From positions 1 to 19,762 of the forward strand of contig JAIUMB010000024.1 in NCBI GenBank assembly GCA_022565745.1: a DNA stretch of 19,762 nucleotides. Reading direction: 5' to 3'. Of the stretch, positions 8,383 to 15,339 are shown one piece after another (the stretch's first letter is position 1; each line of letters opens with the position of its first letter). This stretch comes from Cryomorphaceae bacterium (GTDB lineage Bacteria > Bacteroidota > Bacteroidia > Flavobacteriales > Schleiferiaceae). A model generated the notes under the pieces. It was not told the DNA's origin and searched no databases. It worked only from the letters and a program-made list of their open reading frames with translations. The position numbers were made by a program, and so were the translations under genes.

Positions 8383-9726
8383 CTATTTTGAAGCCTCTTT
8401 GATGAACTTATCCCAGCTCATCTTTTTGCTCTTAGCGTTCACTTTTTCGTCAAAAATGCTGGTCAAATGGCCAATCATCAATTCGTCGACGATACGTTGT
8501 CTTTGCTCTTCATTATCGAGCGCTTGTTTGGCAATACCGTTGAGAATTTCGTCCATATCATCGGCACCACCTGGAAGTTGGAACTGATTGCGAAGACGCT
8601 CTTTCATAGCGGCCATGATAGAGGCTTCGTCTATCACCACTTCATGGTCGCGTAGAATGCTGTCGCGAATAAATTGCCATTTGATGGCTGGAAGTACCGA
8701 TGGCATCTGTTCTTCAGCCTCTTTTTCACTCATAGGCTCTTCACCTGATGTGCTCAACCAGCGCTGAAGGAACTTTTCGGGCATGGTAACATCCATTTCC
8801 ATTAGTTTTTCGTAAACTTGATTAAAAAGATACTGGCTTGATTGCTTACTAAATTCGGCTTTAAGTTGCTCGCCTAGTCGGTTGCGGAGTTCTTCTTCCG
8901 AAGACACCACACCTTCTCCAAATGCTTTGTCAAATAACTCTTGATTGAGTTCAGCAGACTTTAAGCGACTAACCTTGTCGATTTCGAAGGTAAACAATCG
9001 AGCGTTGTCTAAATCACCTTGGTCAAAGCCGGTAACCGACGCTTCGTTAAAACCCTCTTTGATGTCTTTGTCTAAGTTAAGCACACCATTATCTCCAGTT
9101 TTTTTTCCTACCCAGTTTTTGGCGGCTTTATCGGTTAAAGCGCGTAGAGGAAGTGAGCCCTCTTTTTCGAGGCGTTCTTCGCCTTCAAGTGGGTTACCTT
9201 TACTGTCGGCTTGAATATACTTACCTTGGAGGAAGTCTTCTCTTTCGGCCACTTCAATGTCTTCCATGCTGCCAAAACGACGTGCGAAATTATCGACTTC
9301 TTCATCGAGGGTTTTGTCGTCCAATTCGATTTCCGCCTTTGTTAAGCCTTTGACAGCGCTTAGGTCGATATTAATTTCCGGCTCGATGCCAATTTCAAAC
9401 TCGAAGGTCATGGATTCGTCTTTCTCCCAGTCGATGTCGTTGTTAGGCACAGGTACAGGGTATCCAATGATGTTGATTTTATTTTCGCCAATGTATTTAT
9501 TGACTTCTGTGCTTAGTAGGGCGTTGACCTCCTCATACATCAATGGCTTTTCGTATTGCTTGCGAATAAGACCGATGGGCACTTTCCCCGGACGAAATCC
9601 TGGGATATTGGCTTTTTTGCGGTAGTCGCGCAATTTTTCCTCTACTTTCGGCTGATAGTCGTTCTTCTCAATTTCTACACTGATGACGTCGTGTAGCTCA
9701 TTTATTTGGCGTTGAGATATTTTCAT
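8383..9726 (-). CDS. tig: Trigger factor
   Basis: Trigger factor, the ribosome-bound chaperone that meets nascent chains at the exit tunnel. It has 447 residues. The ribosome-docking signature GFRPGKVP is at 43-50 in the N-terminal domain. The middle FKBP-like peptidyl-prolyl isomerase region (about 155-250) is divergent, as is usual in Bacteroidota, so isomerase activity may be weak or absent. The C-terminal arms are long, acidic and helical (about 255-447). It is the first gene of tig-clpP-clpX on the minus strand and diverges from the SPOR barrel gene. Confidence 0.93.
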   Translation of the reverse strand: MKISQRQINELHDVISVEIEKNDYQPKVEEKLRDYRKKANIPGFRPGKVPIGLIRKQYEKPLMYEEVNALLSTEVNKYIGENKINIIGYPVPVPNNDIDWEKDESMTFEFEIGIEPEINIDLSAVKGLTKAEIELDDKTLDEEVDNFARRFGSMEDIEVAEREDFLQGKYIQADSKGNPLEGEERLEKEGSLPLRALTDKAAKNWVGKKTGDNGVLNLDKDIKEGFNEASVTGFDQGDLDNARLFTFEIDKVSRLKSAELNQELFDKAFGEGVVSSEEELRNRLGEQLKAEFSKQSSQYLFNQVYEKLMEMDVTMPEKFLQRWLSTSGEEPMSEKEAEEQMPSVLPAIKWQFIRDSILRDHEVVIDEASIMAAMKERLRNQFQLPGGADDMDEILNGIAKQALDNEEQRQRIVDELMIGHLTSIFDEKVNAKSKKMSWDKFIKEASK

Positions 9727-9754
9727 GTAAATGCGTGGTATTTTAAAATGGCTG

Positions 9755-9762
9755 CAAATTTA
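9755..9762 (-). promoter_or_regulatory. Possible -7 element for tig
   Basis: On the minus strand TAAATTTG matches TAnnTTTG, 29 bases before the tig ATG. I see no TTTG at the right distance upstream, so only half of the promoter is supported. Confidence 0.35.
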
Positions 9763-9811
9763 CGAAACACTTTTTATAACTCTCGGCATTATATGCGTAA
9801 ATCATGGTTAC

Positions 9812-9819
9812 TATCTTTG
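9812..9819 (+). promoter_or_regulatory. Possible -7 element for the SPOR barrel gene
   Basis: TATCTTTG is a perfect TAnnTTTG, identical to the -7 element before gpmI. No clear TTTG lies 18-21 bases upstream, so the -33 half is missing or degenerate. Transcription would begin near 9825, about 275 bases before the ATG at 10099. Confidence 0.4.
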
Positions 9820-9878
9820 GTTGCATTTGCGCGCTATTCTGTGGTGTAAAATATTGTCGACGTATTAATTTAAGTGTA

Positions 9879-9898
9879 TTGTATACAGTTGTTTACAG
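9879..9898. repeat. Two 10-base tandem repeats, operator-like
   Basis: TTGTATACAG (9879-9888) is followed at once by TTGTTTACAG (9889-9898), 9 of 10 bases alike. The period is about one helical turn, and the first copy contains the palindrome TGTATACA. This looks like a binding site for a regulator, but none can be named. Confidence 0.35.
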
Positions 9899-9955
9899 GT
9901 TATTAAATGTGTTTTAAGTCAAAAAGAGTTGATTGTGATTTAGAGTTTTTAGTTT

Positions 9956-9985
9956 AAATTAATGTTATCGCTTTGGCATTAATTT
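9956..9985. repeat. Perfect 9-base inverted repeat in the leader
   Basis: AAATTAATG (9956-9964) and CATTAATTT (9977-9985) are exact reverse complements around 12 bases. It lies 113 bases before the barrel gene. It may be an operator or an RNA stem-loop; no U-run makes it a terminator. Confidence 0.4.
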
Positions 9986-10098
9986 CTTAAAATGTATTTT
10001 TACCGTTGGAAATTTCTCTTGTTGCTGTATGCGTTGTTTATTTTCAATCATGCGTTTAACAATTGGTTTGAAGTTAATAATATTTAAAGTCACATAAA

Positions 10099-11268
10099 AT
10101 GATAAAAAATTACTTTTGTTCCTTTGTCTTGATTTTCTTGGCTGGTTTTACATTATTGGCACAAGATCGAGAAAATGGTAAGCCATATTGGTCATTGGGT
10201 ATTGATGGAGGAGGTATGTATATTGTTAATTCAAAGTTTACCGAGACCAATTTTCACGGATACCGCTTGCCATTGGCAGGACAGGTCTATGCACATTACC
10301 ATTTTAATGAAGCGTTTGGTGTTAAGGGAAATATCTTTACAGGTATATCAACGGGATCTGATGGTGCCGGTCAATACTACGAAGGTTATTATGGCGAAAG
10401 TGACATCAGATTTACGTTTAACGCCCTTGCACTTAGAGGAGAAGGGGTGTCTGATCGAACCAGATTGGAGTTGGATTTAGGTGTTGGAGGTATGATGTTT
10501 AATTCCACCATGCTCCAGCGTACCAATGATAATGTGCGGCCAAGGTTGTTAACCCGTATTCCGGCAAACAGAAGCTCCTCAAGCTTGGCCACGATTATAG
10601 CCGGATCTGTCAGGTTTTCGACGACAATATTTAATGATCTTAGCGTCAATTTTGGTGGACAGATTTTTATGGCTTTAGGAAATCAATGGCTTGATGCCTA
10701 TGCTGAAGAAAATGATCACAGTGACTTTGTTATTATGCCGTTTGTAGGCCTGTCGTATGCCTTCAAGAATGTTGCAGCCAGTGATCAGGTCATTATTGAT
10801 GAAACCAAATACCAAGCGCTTAATAACAACATAGCGGAGCTGAAACAGAAAGTTGAAGAAGAAAAGCTGAAACGCGATGTTATGACTGAAGACTTTGACG
10901 CCATGTCTAAGGCACTACAAAGAGAAATGGATGCATTGTTGAATGAAGTTGATTCTATGCAGGCTTTGGTTGCAGGACAGCGCGCATCTGAACGTGTAGT
11001 AGACGCAAAGACTGACTTTGCCATCGTAAAAGATGATAGTGATGACGCTATGTGGCGTGTTGTGGTTGGGAGTTACCCCACTAAAGAACTGGCCAATAGG
11101 TTTGTAGCAAGAACACAACTCAGCAAAAAGGAAATGATCATCCTTTACTCTGAGCGCACTCAGACTTACCGAGTTATTTACAAAAGCTTTGCTGCTTTAA
11201 ACGAGGCCATTGAAGCCCGTGAAGCCGCACGCAAAGAGGTCTCTGATGCTTGGATTATCAAGCTGTAA
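10099..11268 (+). CDS. Outer-membrane beta-barrel protein with coiled coil and C-terminal SPOR domain
   Basis: Exported protein of 389 residues. Residues 1-21 form a signal peptide (hydrophobic FVLIFLAGFTLLA, likely cleaved before Gln22). Residues about 25-230 alternate hydrophobic and glycine/aromatic positions as in an outer-membrane beta-barrel. Residues about 235-300 are a charged coiled coil rich in Glu, Lys and Leu. Residues 318-389 fit a SPOR domain, with the strand WRVVVGSYPTKELA, a central TYRVIYKSF and the end SDAWIIK. SPOR domains bind peptidoglycan strands stripped of stem peptides, mostly at division sites. I infer a protein that sits in the outer membrane and reaches down to the cell wall, an OmpA-like arrangement with a different wall-binding module. 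It stands alone between a long leader and the lysS promoter. The barrel family itself is not recognised. Confidence 0.75.
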   Translation: MIKNYFCSFVLIFLAGFTLLAQDRENGKPYWSLGIDGGGMYIVNSKFTETNFHGYRLPLAGQVYAHYHFNEAFGVKGNIFTGISTGSDGAGQYYEGYYGESDIRFTFNALALRGEGVSDRTRLELDLGVGGMMFNSTMLQRTNDNVRPRLLTRIPANRSSSSLATIIAGSVRFSTTIFNDLSVNFGGQIFMALGNQWLDAYAEENDHSDFVIMPFVGLSYAFKNVAASDQVIIDETKYQALNNNIAELKQKVEEEKLKRDVMTEDFDAMSKALQREMDALLNEVDSMQALVAGQRASERVVDAKTDFAIVKDDSDDAMWRVVVGSYPTKELANRFVARTQLSKKEMIILYSERTQTYRVIYKSFAALNEAIEAREAARKEVSDAWIIKL

Positions 11269-11364
11269 ATTTGAGGAATAACTTGCTGCATGAAGATTGG
11301 TGAATTTTCGTATTGTTTTTTTACGTAATGCGCGTATGGTCAAAAAAATTCGATCAAAATACAC

Positions 11365-11397
11365 TTTGGTTTATGCATGAAAATAGCGTTACTTTTG
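11365..11397 (+). promoter_or_regulatory. Bacteroidota-type promoter for lysS
   Basis: TTTG at 11365-11368 and TACTTTTG at 11390-11397, 21 bases apart, match -33 TTTG / -7 TAnnTTTG. Transcription would start near 11403, about 20 bases before the lysS ATG, so the leader is very short. Confidence 0.7.
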
Positions 11398-11424
11398 TGC
11401 GCCTAATAATTCATACCAAATAAG

Positions 11425-13146
11425 ATGCTTTCAGAACAGGAAATTCAACGCCGTGAGGCGCTTAGCCGATTACGTGAACTTGGTTATGAGCCGTATCCTG
11501 CCGCAGGATATCAAGTAACCCACACAGCAGAAGATATTCTCAAAGGATTTGAAGAAAAACCGGACGATTATAAACAGGTATCGCTTGCTGGTCGTATTAT
11601 GAGCAAGCGCATTATGGGTAAAGCCGCTTTTTCTGATTTGAAAGATCACACTGGCCGCATCCAGTTGTACTTCAATCGCGATGAAATTTGTCCAGATGAA
11701 GACAAAACAGCCTATAATGAGGTATATAAGAAACTGACCGACATCGGCGATTTTCTTGGCATTACCGGCGAAGTATTCACAACCCGAATGGGAGAGATTT
11801 CAGTTTTGGTGAAGTCGTTTGTCTTTTTGAGTAAAAGTCTACGCCCTTTGCCCATCGTTAAAACCGATGCCGAGGGAAATGTTTATGATGCCTTTACCGA
11901 TCCTGAGCAACGATACCGTCAGCGCTACGTTGATTTGATTGTCAATTCAGGGGTCAAAGAAACCTTCATGAAACGCGCGCAGATCATCAACAGCATGCGT
12001 AATATTTTTAATGAGCAGGGTTATTTGGAAGTGGAAACCCCAATTTTACAGCCCATTCCAGGCGGAGCGGCTGCTCGTCCATTCATCACCCATCACAATG
12101 CACTTGACATTCCCCTCTATTTGCGAATTGCGAATGAACTATATCTAAAGCGTCTCTTGGTGGGCGGTTTCGATGGCGTATATGAATTTGCCAAAGATTT
12201 CCGAAACGAAGGGATGGACAGAACCCACAATCCCGAGTTTACCGTGATGGAAATTTATGTGGCTTACAAAGACTACAAGTGGATGATGACGTTCACGGAA
12301 AAGATGCTTGAAAGGGTAGTGAAAGAGGTAAATGGCGAAACGACAAAGGTGACCTTTGGAGACAATACCATAGATTTTAAAACGCCTTTTAAGCGTGTTC
12401 CTATTCTTGAGGCCATCAAAGAACACACGGGCTTTGACGTATCTAATATGGATGAAAATGAGTTAAAGGAGGTATGCAAAAAGCTCAATATTGACACCGA
12501 TGATACGATGGGTAAGGCCAAGCTGATTGATGAAATTTTTGGTGAAGCCTGTGAAAAGCACTATATCCAACCGACCTTTATCACCGACTACCCCAAAGAA
12601 ATGTCGCCCTTGTGTAAGCGCCATCGCGATAATCCCAACTTGACCGAACGCTTTGAGTTGATGGTAAATGGCAAAGAATTGGCCAATGCCTACTCAGAAC
12701 TCAACGACCCCATCGACCAACGTGAACGCTTCGAAGAACAACTTATGCTTAGCGAGAAAGGTGACGATGAGGCCATGTTTATTGATCATGATTTCTTGCG
12801 TGCGCTCGAATATGGCATGCCGCCTGCAGCTGGTTTGGGTATTGGCATCGACCGCTTAACCATGTTTTTGACCAACAACAGCAGCATTCAGGAAGTACTG
12901 TTCTTCCCGCAAATGCGCCCGGAGAAAAAAGCAGCGGCTCCACGTAAAGAAGACTTCACTAACATTGGCGTACCCGAAGCATGGGTAGAGCATGTGATGA
13001 AGCATTACCCAAGTGTGAAACAGCTCTTGGAAGCCAAGCCAACCCAAGTACACCAAGCATTAAATGGCTACCGAAAAAAGAATAAGTTAGCCATCGATGC
13101 CCTTCAGTTAGTAGACGTTGAAAATTGGTATACCAGTCAATCGTAA
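11425..13146 (+). CDS. lysS: Lysyl-tRNA synthetase, class II
   Basis: Cytoplasmic lysyl-tRNA synthetase that charges tRNA-Lys using ATP. It has 573 residues. An N-terminal OB-fold anticodon-binding domain (about 50-165) begins with SLAGRIMSKRIMGKAAF. The class II catalytic domain shows motif 2, FRNEGMDRTHNPEFT (about 259-273), and motif 3, GLGIGIDRL (about 471-479). After motif 3 there is a tail of about 75 residues with EAWVEHVMKHYPSVKQLL, predicted helical. E. coli LysS ends soon after motif 3 at 505 residues, while Bacteroidota enzymes usually carry such a tail. The gene has its own promoter 30 bases upstream. Confidence 0.97.
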   Translation: MLSEQEIQRREALSRLRELGYEPYPAAGYQVTHTAEDILKGFEEKPDDYKQVSLAGRIMSKRIMGKAAFSDLKDHTGRIQLYFNRDEICPDEDKTAYNEVYKKLTDIGDFLGITGEVFTTRMGEISVLVKSFVFLSKSLRPLPIVKTDAEGNVYDAFTDPEQRYRQRYVDLIVNSGVKETFMKRAQIINSMRNIFNEQGYLEVETPILQPIPGGAAARPFITHHNALDIPLYLRIANELYLKRLLVGGFDGVYEFAKDFRNEGMDRTHNPEFTVMEIYVAYKDYKWMMTFTEKMLERVVKEVNGETTKVTFGDNTIDFKTPFKRVPILEAIKEHTGFDVSNMDENELKEVCKKLNIDTDDTMGKAKLIDEIFGEACEKHYIQPTFITDYPKEMSPLCKRHRDNPNLTERFELMVNGKELANAYSELNDPIDQRERFEEQLMLSEKGDDEAMFIDHDFLRALEYGMPPAAGLGIGIDRLTMFLTNNSSIQEVLFFPQMRPEKKAAAPRKEDFTNIGVPEAWVEHVMKHYPSVKQLLEAKPTQVHQALNGYRKKNKLAIDALQLVDVENWYTSQS

Positions 13147-13183
13147 TTCGTTGTATATTTACAGTTCGTATTAAGGCGACATA

Positions 13184-13191
13184 TACTTTTG
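13184..13191 (+). promoter_or_regulatory. Possible -7 element for the lipoprotein pair
   Basis: TACTTTTG matches TAnnTTTG and is the same octamer used before lysS. No good TTTG lies 18-21 bases upstream; a TTG at 13151-13153 is too far. It would start transcription about 63 bases before the first lipoprotein gene. Confidence 0.4.
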
Positions 13192-13195
13192 ATTG

Positions 13196-13226
13196 ATGGC
13201 CTTTTTTAAAATGCAAAAATGGCCAT
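13196..13226. repeat. Inverted repeat just after the lipoprotein -7 element
   Basis: ATGGCC (13196-13201) and GGCCAT (13221-13226) are reverse complements. The stem extends inward through T5/A5 runs with one unpaired T. The position, five bases after the -7 element, would put it at the very 5' end of the RNA or make it an operator. It could also act as a weak lysS terminator, though the U-run lies inside the stem. Confidence 0.35.
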
Positions 13227-13259
13227 TTATCTTGTGGTTTAACCAATGAAACAAATCTA

Positions 13260-13880
13260 ATGAAAGCGATACATTTTATTCTCATGTCTGCATTGTTTTT
13301 CGCACTTACCGCTTGTGGTGGCGATGATGATGATGAACTAAAGCCGTTGGATATCAATATGGCAGAGGAGCTTCCCGGTTACTGGGAGACCACCTACTTA
13401 CATGCAGATTTGGTTGCTTCTATACCACCTTTGTTTGTTTCCGTCGAAATTAAAAACGAAAATATTAGCGGTGGTGTTACTTTTTACTTTGATGAGAACG
13501 ACGACCAAAAAGCAAAGTTTGACGTTGTTACCGATATGACCATTACGGCGTCACTGGGTAATTTTAAATTGCACGAGGAAAGTGAAGATGAAGTGCCTAT
13601 AGATAACCGTTTAAGTTGGGAGATTATCGACAATAACTTCTTTCGTTTTTACGTCAACGACACGACAGATCGACCCATCGAAATGTTTGAATACATTGCC
13701 TTTGATGACCTTACTTTTTTTGCTGTGGAAAAAACAGAAGAATATCTTGACCTTCGCGCAGAAGTTGATGTGATGAATAACTTTGGTGACTTAGCCACCG
13801 AAGTGCCTGAACTACCAACAGGTGATATTCCAACCAAAGGCACCATTTATATTCGCTTGCAAAAGGTCGCTGTCGATTAA
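13260..13880 (+). CDS. Putative surface lipoprotein of unknown function, copy A
   Basis: A 206-residue predicted lipoprotein. The signal peptide (1-18) is short and hydrophobic and ends in the lipobox LTAC, so Cys19 would be lipidated. Residues after the cysteine read GGDDDDE, an acidic run like the lipoprotein export signal that sends Bacteroidota lipoproteins to the cell surface. The mature part is acidic and rich in alternating strands (ADLVASI, FFRFYVND, DDLTFFAVEK, GTIYIRLQK), suggesting a small all-beta fold of lipocalin-like type. I do not recognise the family. It is homologous along its length to the next gene, which has the same length, with clear matches in the last 80 residues. The two are 27 bases apart and probably form one operon. 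Confidence 0.75.
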   Translation: MKAIHFILMSALFFALTACGGDDDDELKPLDINMAEELPGYWETTYLHADLVASIPPLFVSVEIKNENISGGVTFYFDENDDQKAKFDVVTDMTITASLGNFKLHEESEDEVPIDNRLSWEIIDNNFFRFYVNDTTDRPIEMFEYIAFDDLTFFAVEKTEEYLDLRAEVDVMNNFGDLATEVPELPTGDIPTKGTIYIRLQKVAVD

Positions 13881-13907
13881 AAGCGTTTAACAAATTACAT
13901 TTTTCAT

Positions 13908-14528
13908 ATGAATGCATTGAATATTTTTAAGCGTTACAGTTTTTTCGCCTCAACTTTAGTTGTGCTGTTTACCGCCTGTAGTAGTGATGATGATGAAGAT
14001 AACGGCACACCATCAACGCCAGAAACAGTAAGTATCCAAGAGGCAACAACTGGTGAATACGAAATGAAAGCCTTTGATGCTGACCTTGAGGTTGATGTCA
14101 CCACGCCATTTGGTGGATTGCTGCTTTACGTAACAGTAGAAGGGAAGAATTTTATTGGTAAAGTTTCATTTACTGACCAAAAGGTCGTGTTTGATAATAC
14201 GCTAGATGCAGTATTAACTTTAGATGTTGGCGGAACCACCAATCCAGACACTCTGGAATTGGAATTAAAGGCTCAAATGACCTATGAAATTCTAGGTGAT
14301 AACGAATTGCGATTCTATGTGGATGAAAATGACCCCAACGACGAACCCTTAAGACTGGTCAGTGGCTTAGAGCTAGACGATATAACATTAAGTGTTGTGG
14401 AGCGAACCACTCAACGATTTTGTTTACAAGGCGATGTCGATGCAGATGTTGATTTGGGTGGCGCTTTACCTGGAGTTAGCGGAAGTCATCCCACCACTGG
14501 AATCATCAAAATTACTTTGGAGCGTTAG
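13908..14528 (+). CDS. Putative surface lipoprotein of unknown function, copy B
   Basis: A 206-residue predicted lipoprotein, paralogue of the gene before it. The signal peptide ends in the lipobox FTAC with Cys24 lipidated, followed by SSDDDEDN, an acidic export-type signal. The body shares the order of motifs with copy A: DADL near the start, QK-FD in the middle, LRFYVDEND against FRFYVNDTT, DDITLSVVERT against DDLTFFAVEKT, and TTGIIKITLE against TKGTIYIRLQ. Copy B lacks a short acidic loop of copy A and has one extra cysteine late in the chain. Its last 17 bases overlap the end of the convergent alpha/beta hydrolase gene. Function is unknown. Confidence 0.75.
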   Translation: MNALNIFKRYSFFASTLVVLFTACSSDDDEDNGTPSTPETVSIQEATTGEYEMKAFDADLEVDVTTPFGGLLLYVTVEGKNFIGKVSFTDQKVVFDNTLDAVLTLDVGGTTNPDTLELELKAQMTYEILGDNELRFYVDENDPNDEPLRLVSGLELDDITLSVVERTTQRFCLQGDVDADVDLGGALPGVSGSHPTTGIIKITLER

Positions 14529-15339
14529 ATTGACGGGCGGTTAAGCCATTAACAAATGCCCGCACAATTCTATTGAAATGTCTTGGTTGATCGACATTCA
14601 CCACGTGGCCACTTTCTGGTACAATCACCAAACGTGCATTCTCGTGCCTAGAGGCCACCATTTTTACTGAGGGCAAAAACATGTAATCTTCATCACCCAT
14701 GACGTATAAAACTGGATGTTGGGTGTTGTTTTCACGAAAAAACTTCATAAGAGGTTTTATCTGACGCGTGATACCAATCCACCTGAGAAATTCTTGGTGA
14801 TAGAGTTTTTTGGCTTGTCTGACAAAGAGATTTCTCGATTTTCTATGGCGTTTACGAGGCATAAGGATAAACGCATAAATCTTATAAATCCAGATAAAGG
14901 GCAGCAGCTTTTTAACTCTGTGGACCAGCCACACCAAAAATCTAGAGCGCAAATTGAATTTTACGATGGCTCCTCCCATAATCAAAGACGAAACGTGCTC
15001 TGGATAGTCTTCGGCAATCTTTCTAATAACTAAGGTCCCTAAAGAAATGCCTACCATGTGAGCGGGAGGGATGTTGTGGTGCTTTAAAACATCTACAACA
15101 TCTTTGCAAATCTCCTCAAATGCATGAGGCTCGTTGGAAATCCAATCGCGAAAAAACACAGAACCACCATGGCCGCGCAAGTCGATCAGTAAAATGTTGT
15201 AACTTCCATCGCGGAAGTTGCGAAGCTGCTTAAACCATACCGTACTGCTGCCACCGGCGCCGTGCACAAAGACCAACCAAGGTGCATCTTCATTTTTGCT
15301 CCTATGAATGGTGTGATGTAGCAATTTATTTTCAGACAT
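14512..15339 (-). CDS. Alpha/beta hydrolase
   Basis: Alpha/beta-hydrolase-fold protein of 275 residues. The oxyanion-hole motif is FVHGAGGSS (24-32). The nucleophile elbow GISLG has Ser99, the probable acid is Asp218 in VMGDEDYMF, and the base is His245 in SGHVVNVD. LRGHGGS (54-60) is typical of esterase and C-C hydrolase members. The lid (about 134-175) is unusually hydrophobic and basic, which suggests contact with membrane lipid. It overlaps the M23 peptidase gene by 8 bases and so is the third gene of the tryptophan dioxygenase operon. A formylkynurenine or kynurenine-side hydrolase role is possible from context, but the sequence gives no proof. Substrate unknown. Confidence 0.88.
   Translation of the reverse strand: MSENKLLHHTIHRSKNEDAPWLVFVHGAGGSSTVWFKQLRNFRDGSYNILLIDLRGHGGSVFFRDWISNEPHAFEEICKDVVDVLKHHNIPPAHMVGISLGTLVIRKIAEDYPEHVSSLIMGGAIVKFNLRSRFLVWLVHRVKKLLPFIWIYKIYAFILMPRKRHRKSRNLFVRQAKKLYHQEFLRWIGITRQIKPLMKFFRENNTQHPVLYVMGDEDYMFLPSVKMVASRHENARLVIVPESGHVVNVDQPRHFNRIVRAFVNGLTARQSNAPK

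Larger units (their letters stand above)
9727..10098. other. AT-rich divergent control region without a gene
   Basis: This 372-base gap separates tig from the SPOR barrel gene. No open frame of note lies in it on either strand. It holds -7-like elements facing both ways (9755-9762 minus, 9812-9819 plus), a 10-base tandem repeat (9879-9898) and a perfect 9-base inverted repeat (9956-9985). If the plus-strand -7 element is used, the barrel gene has a leader of about 275 bases. Confidence 0.6.
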
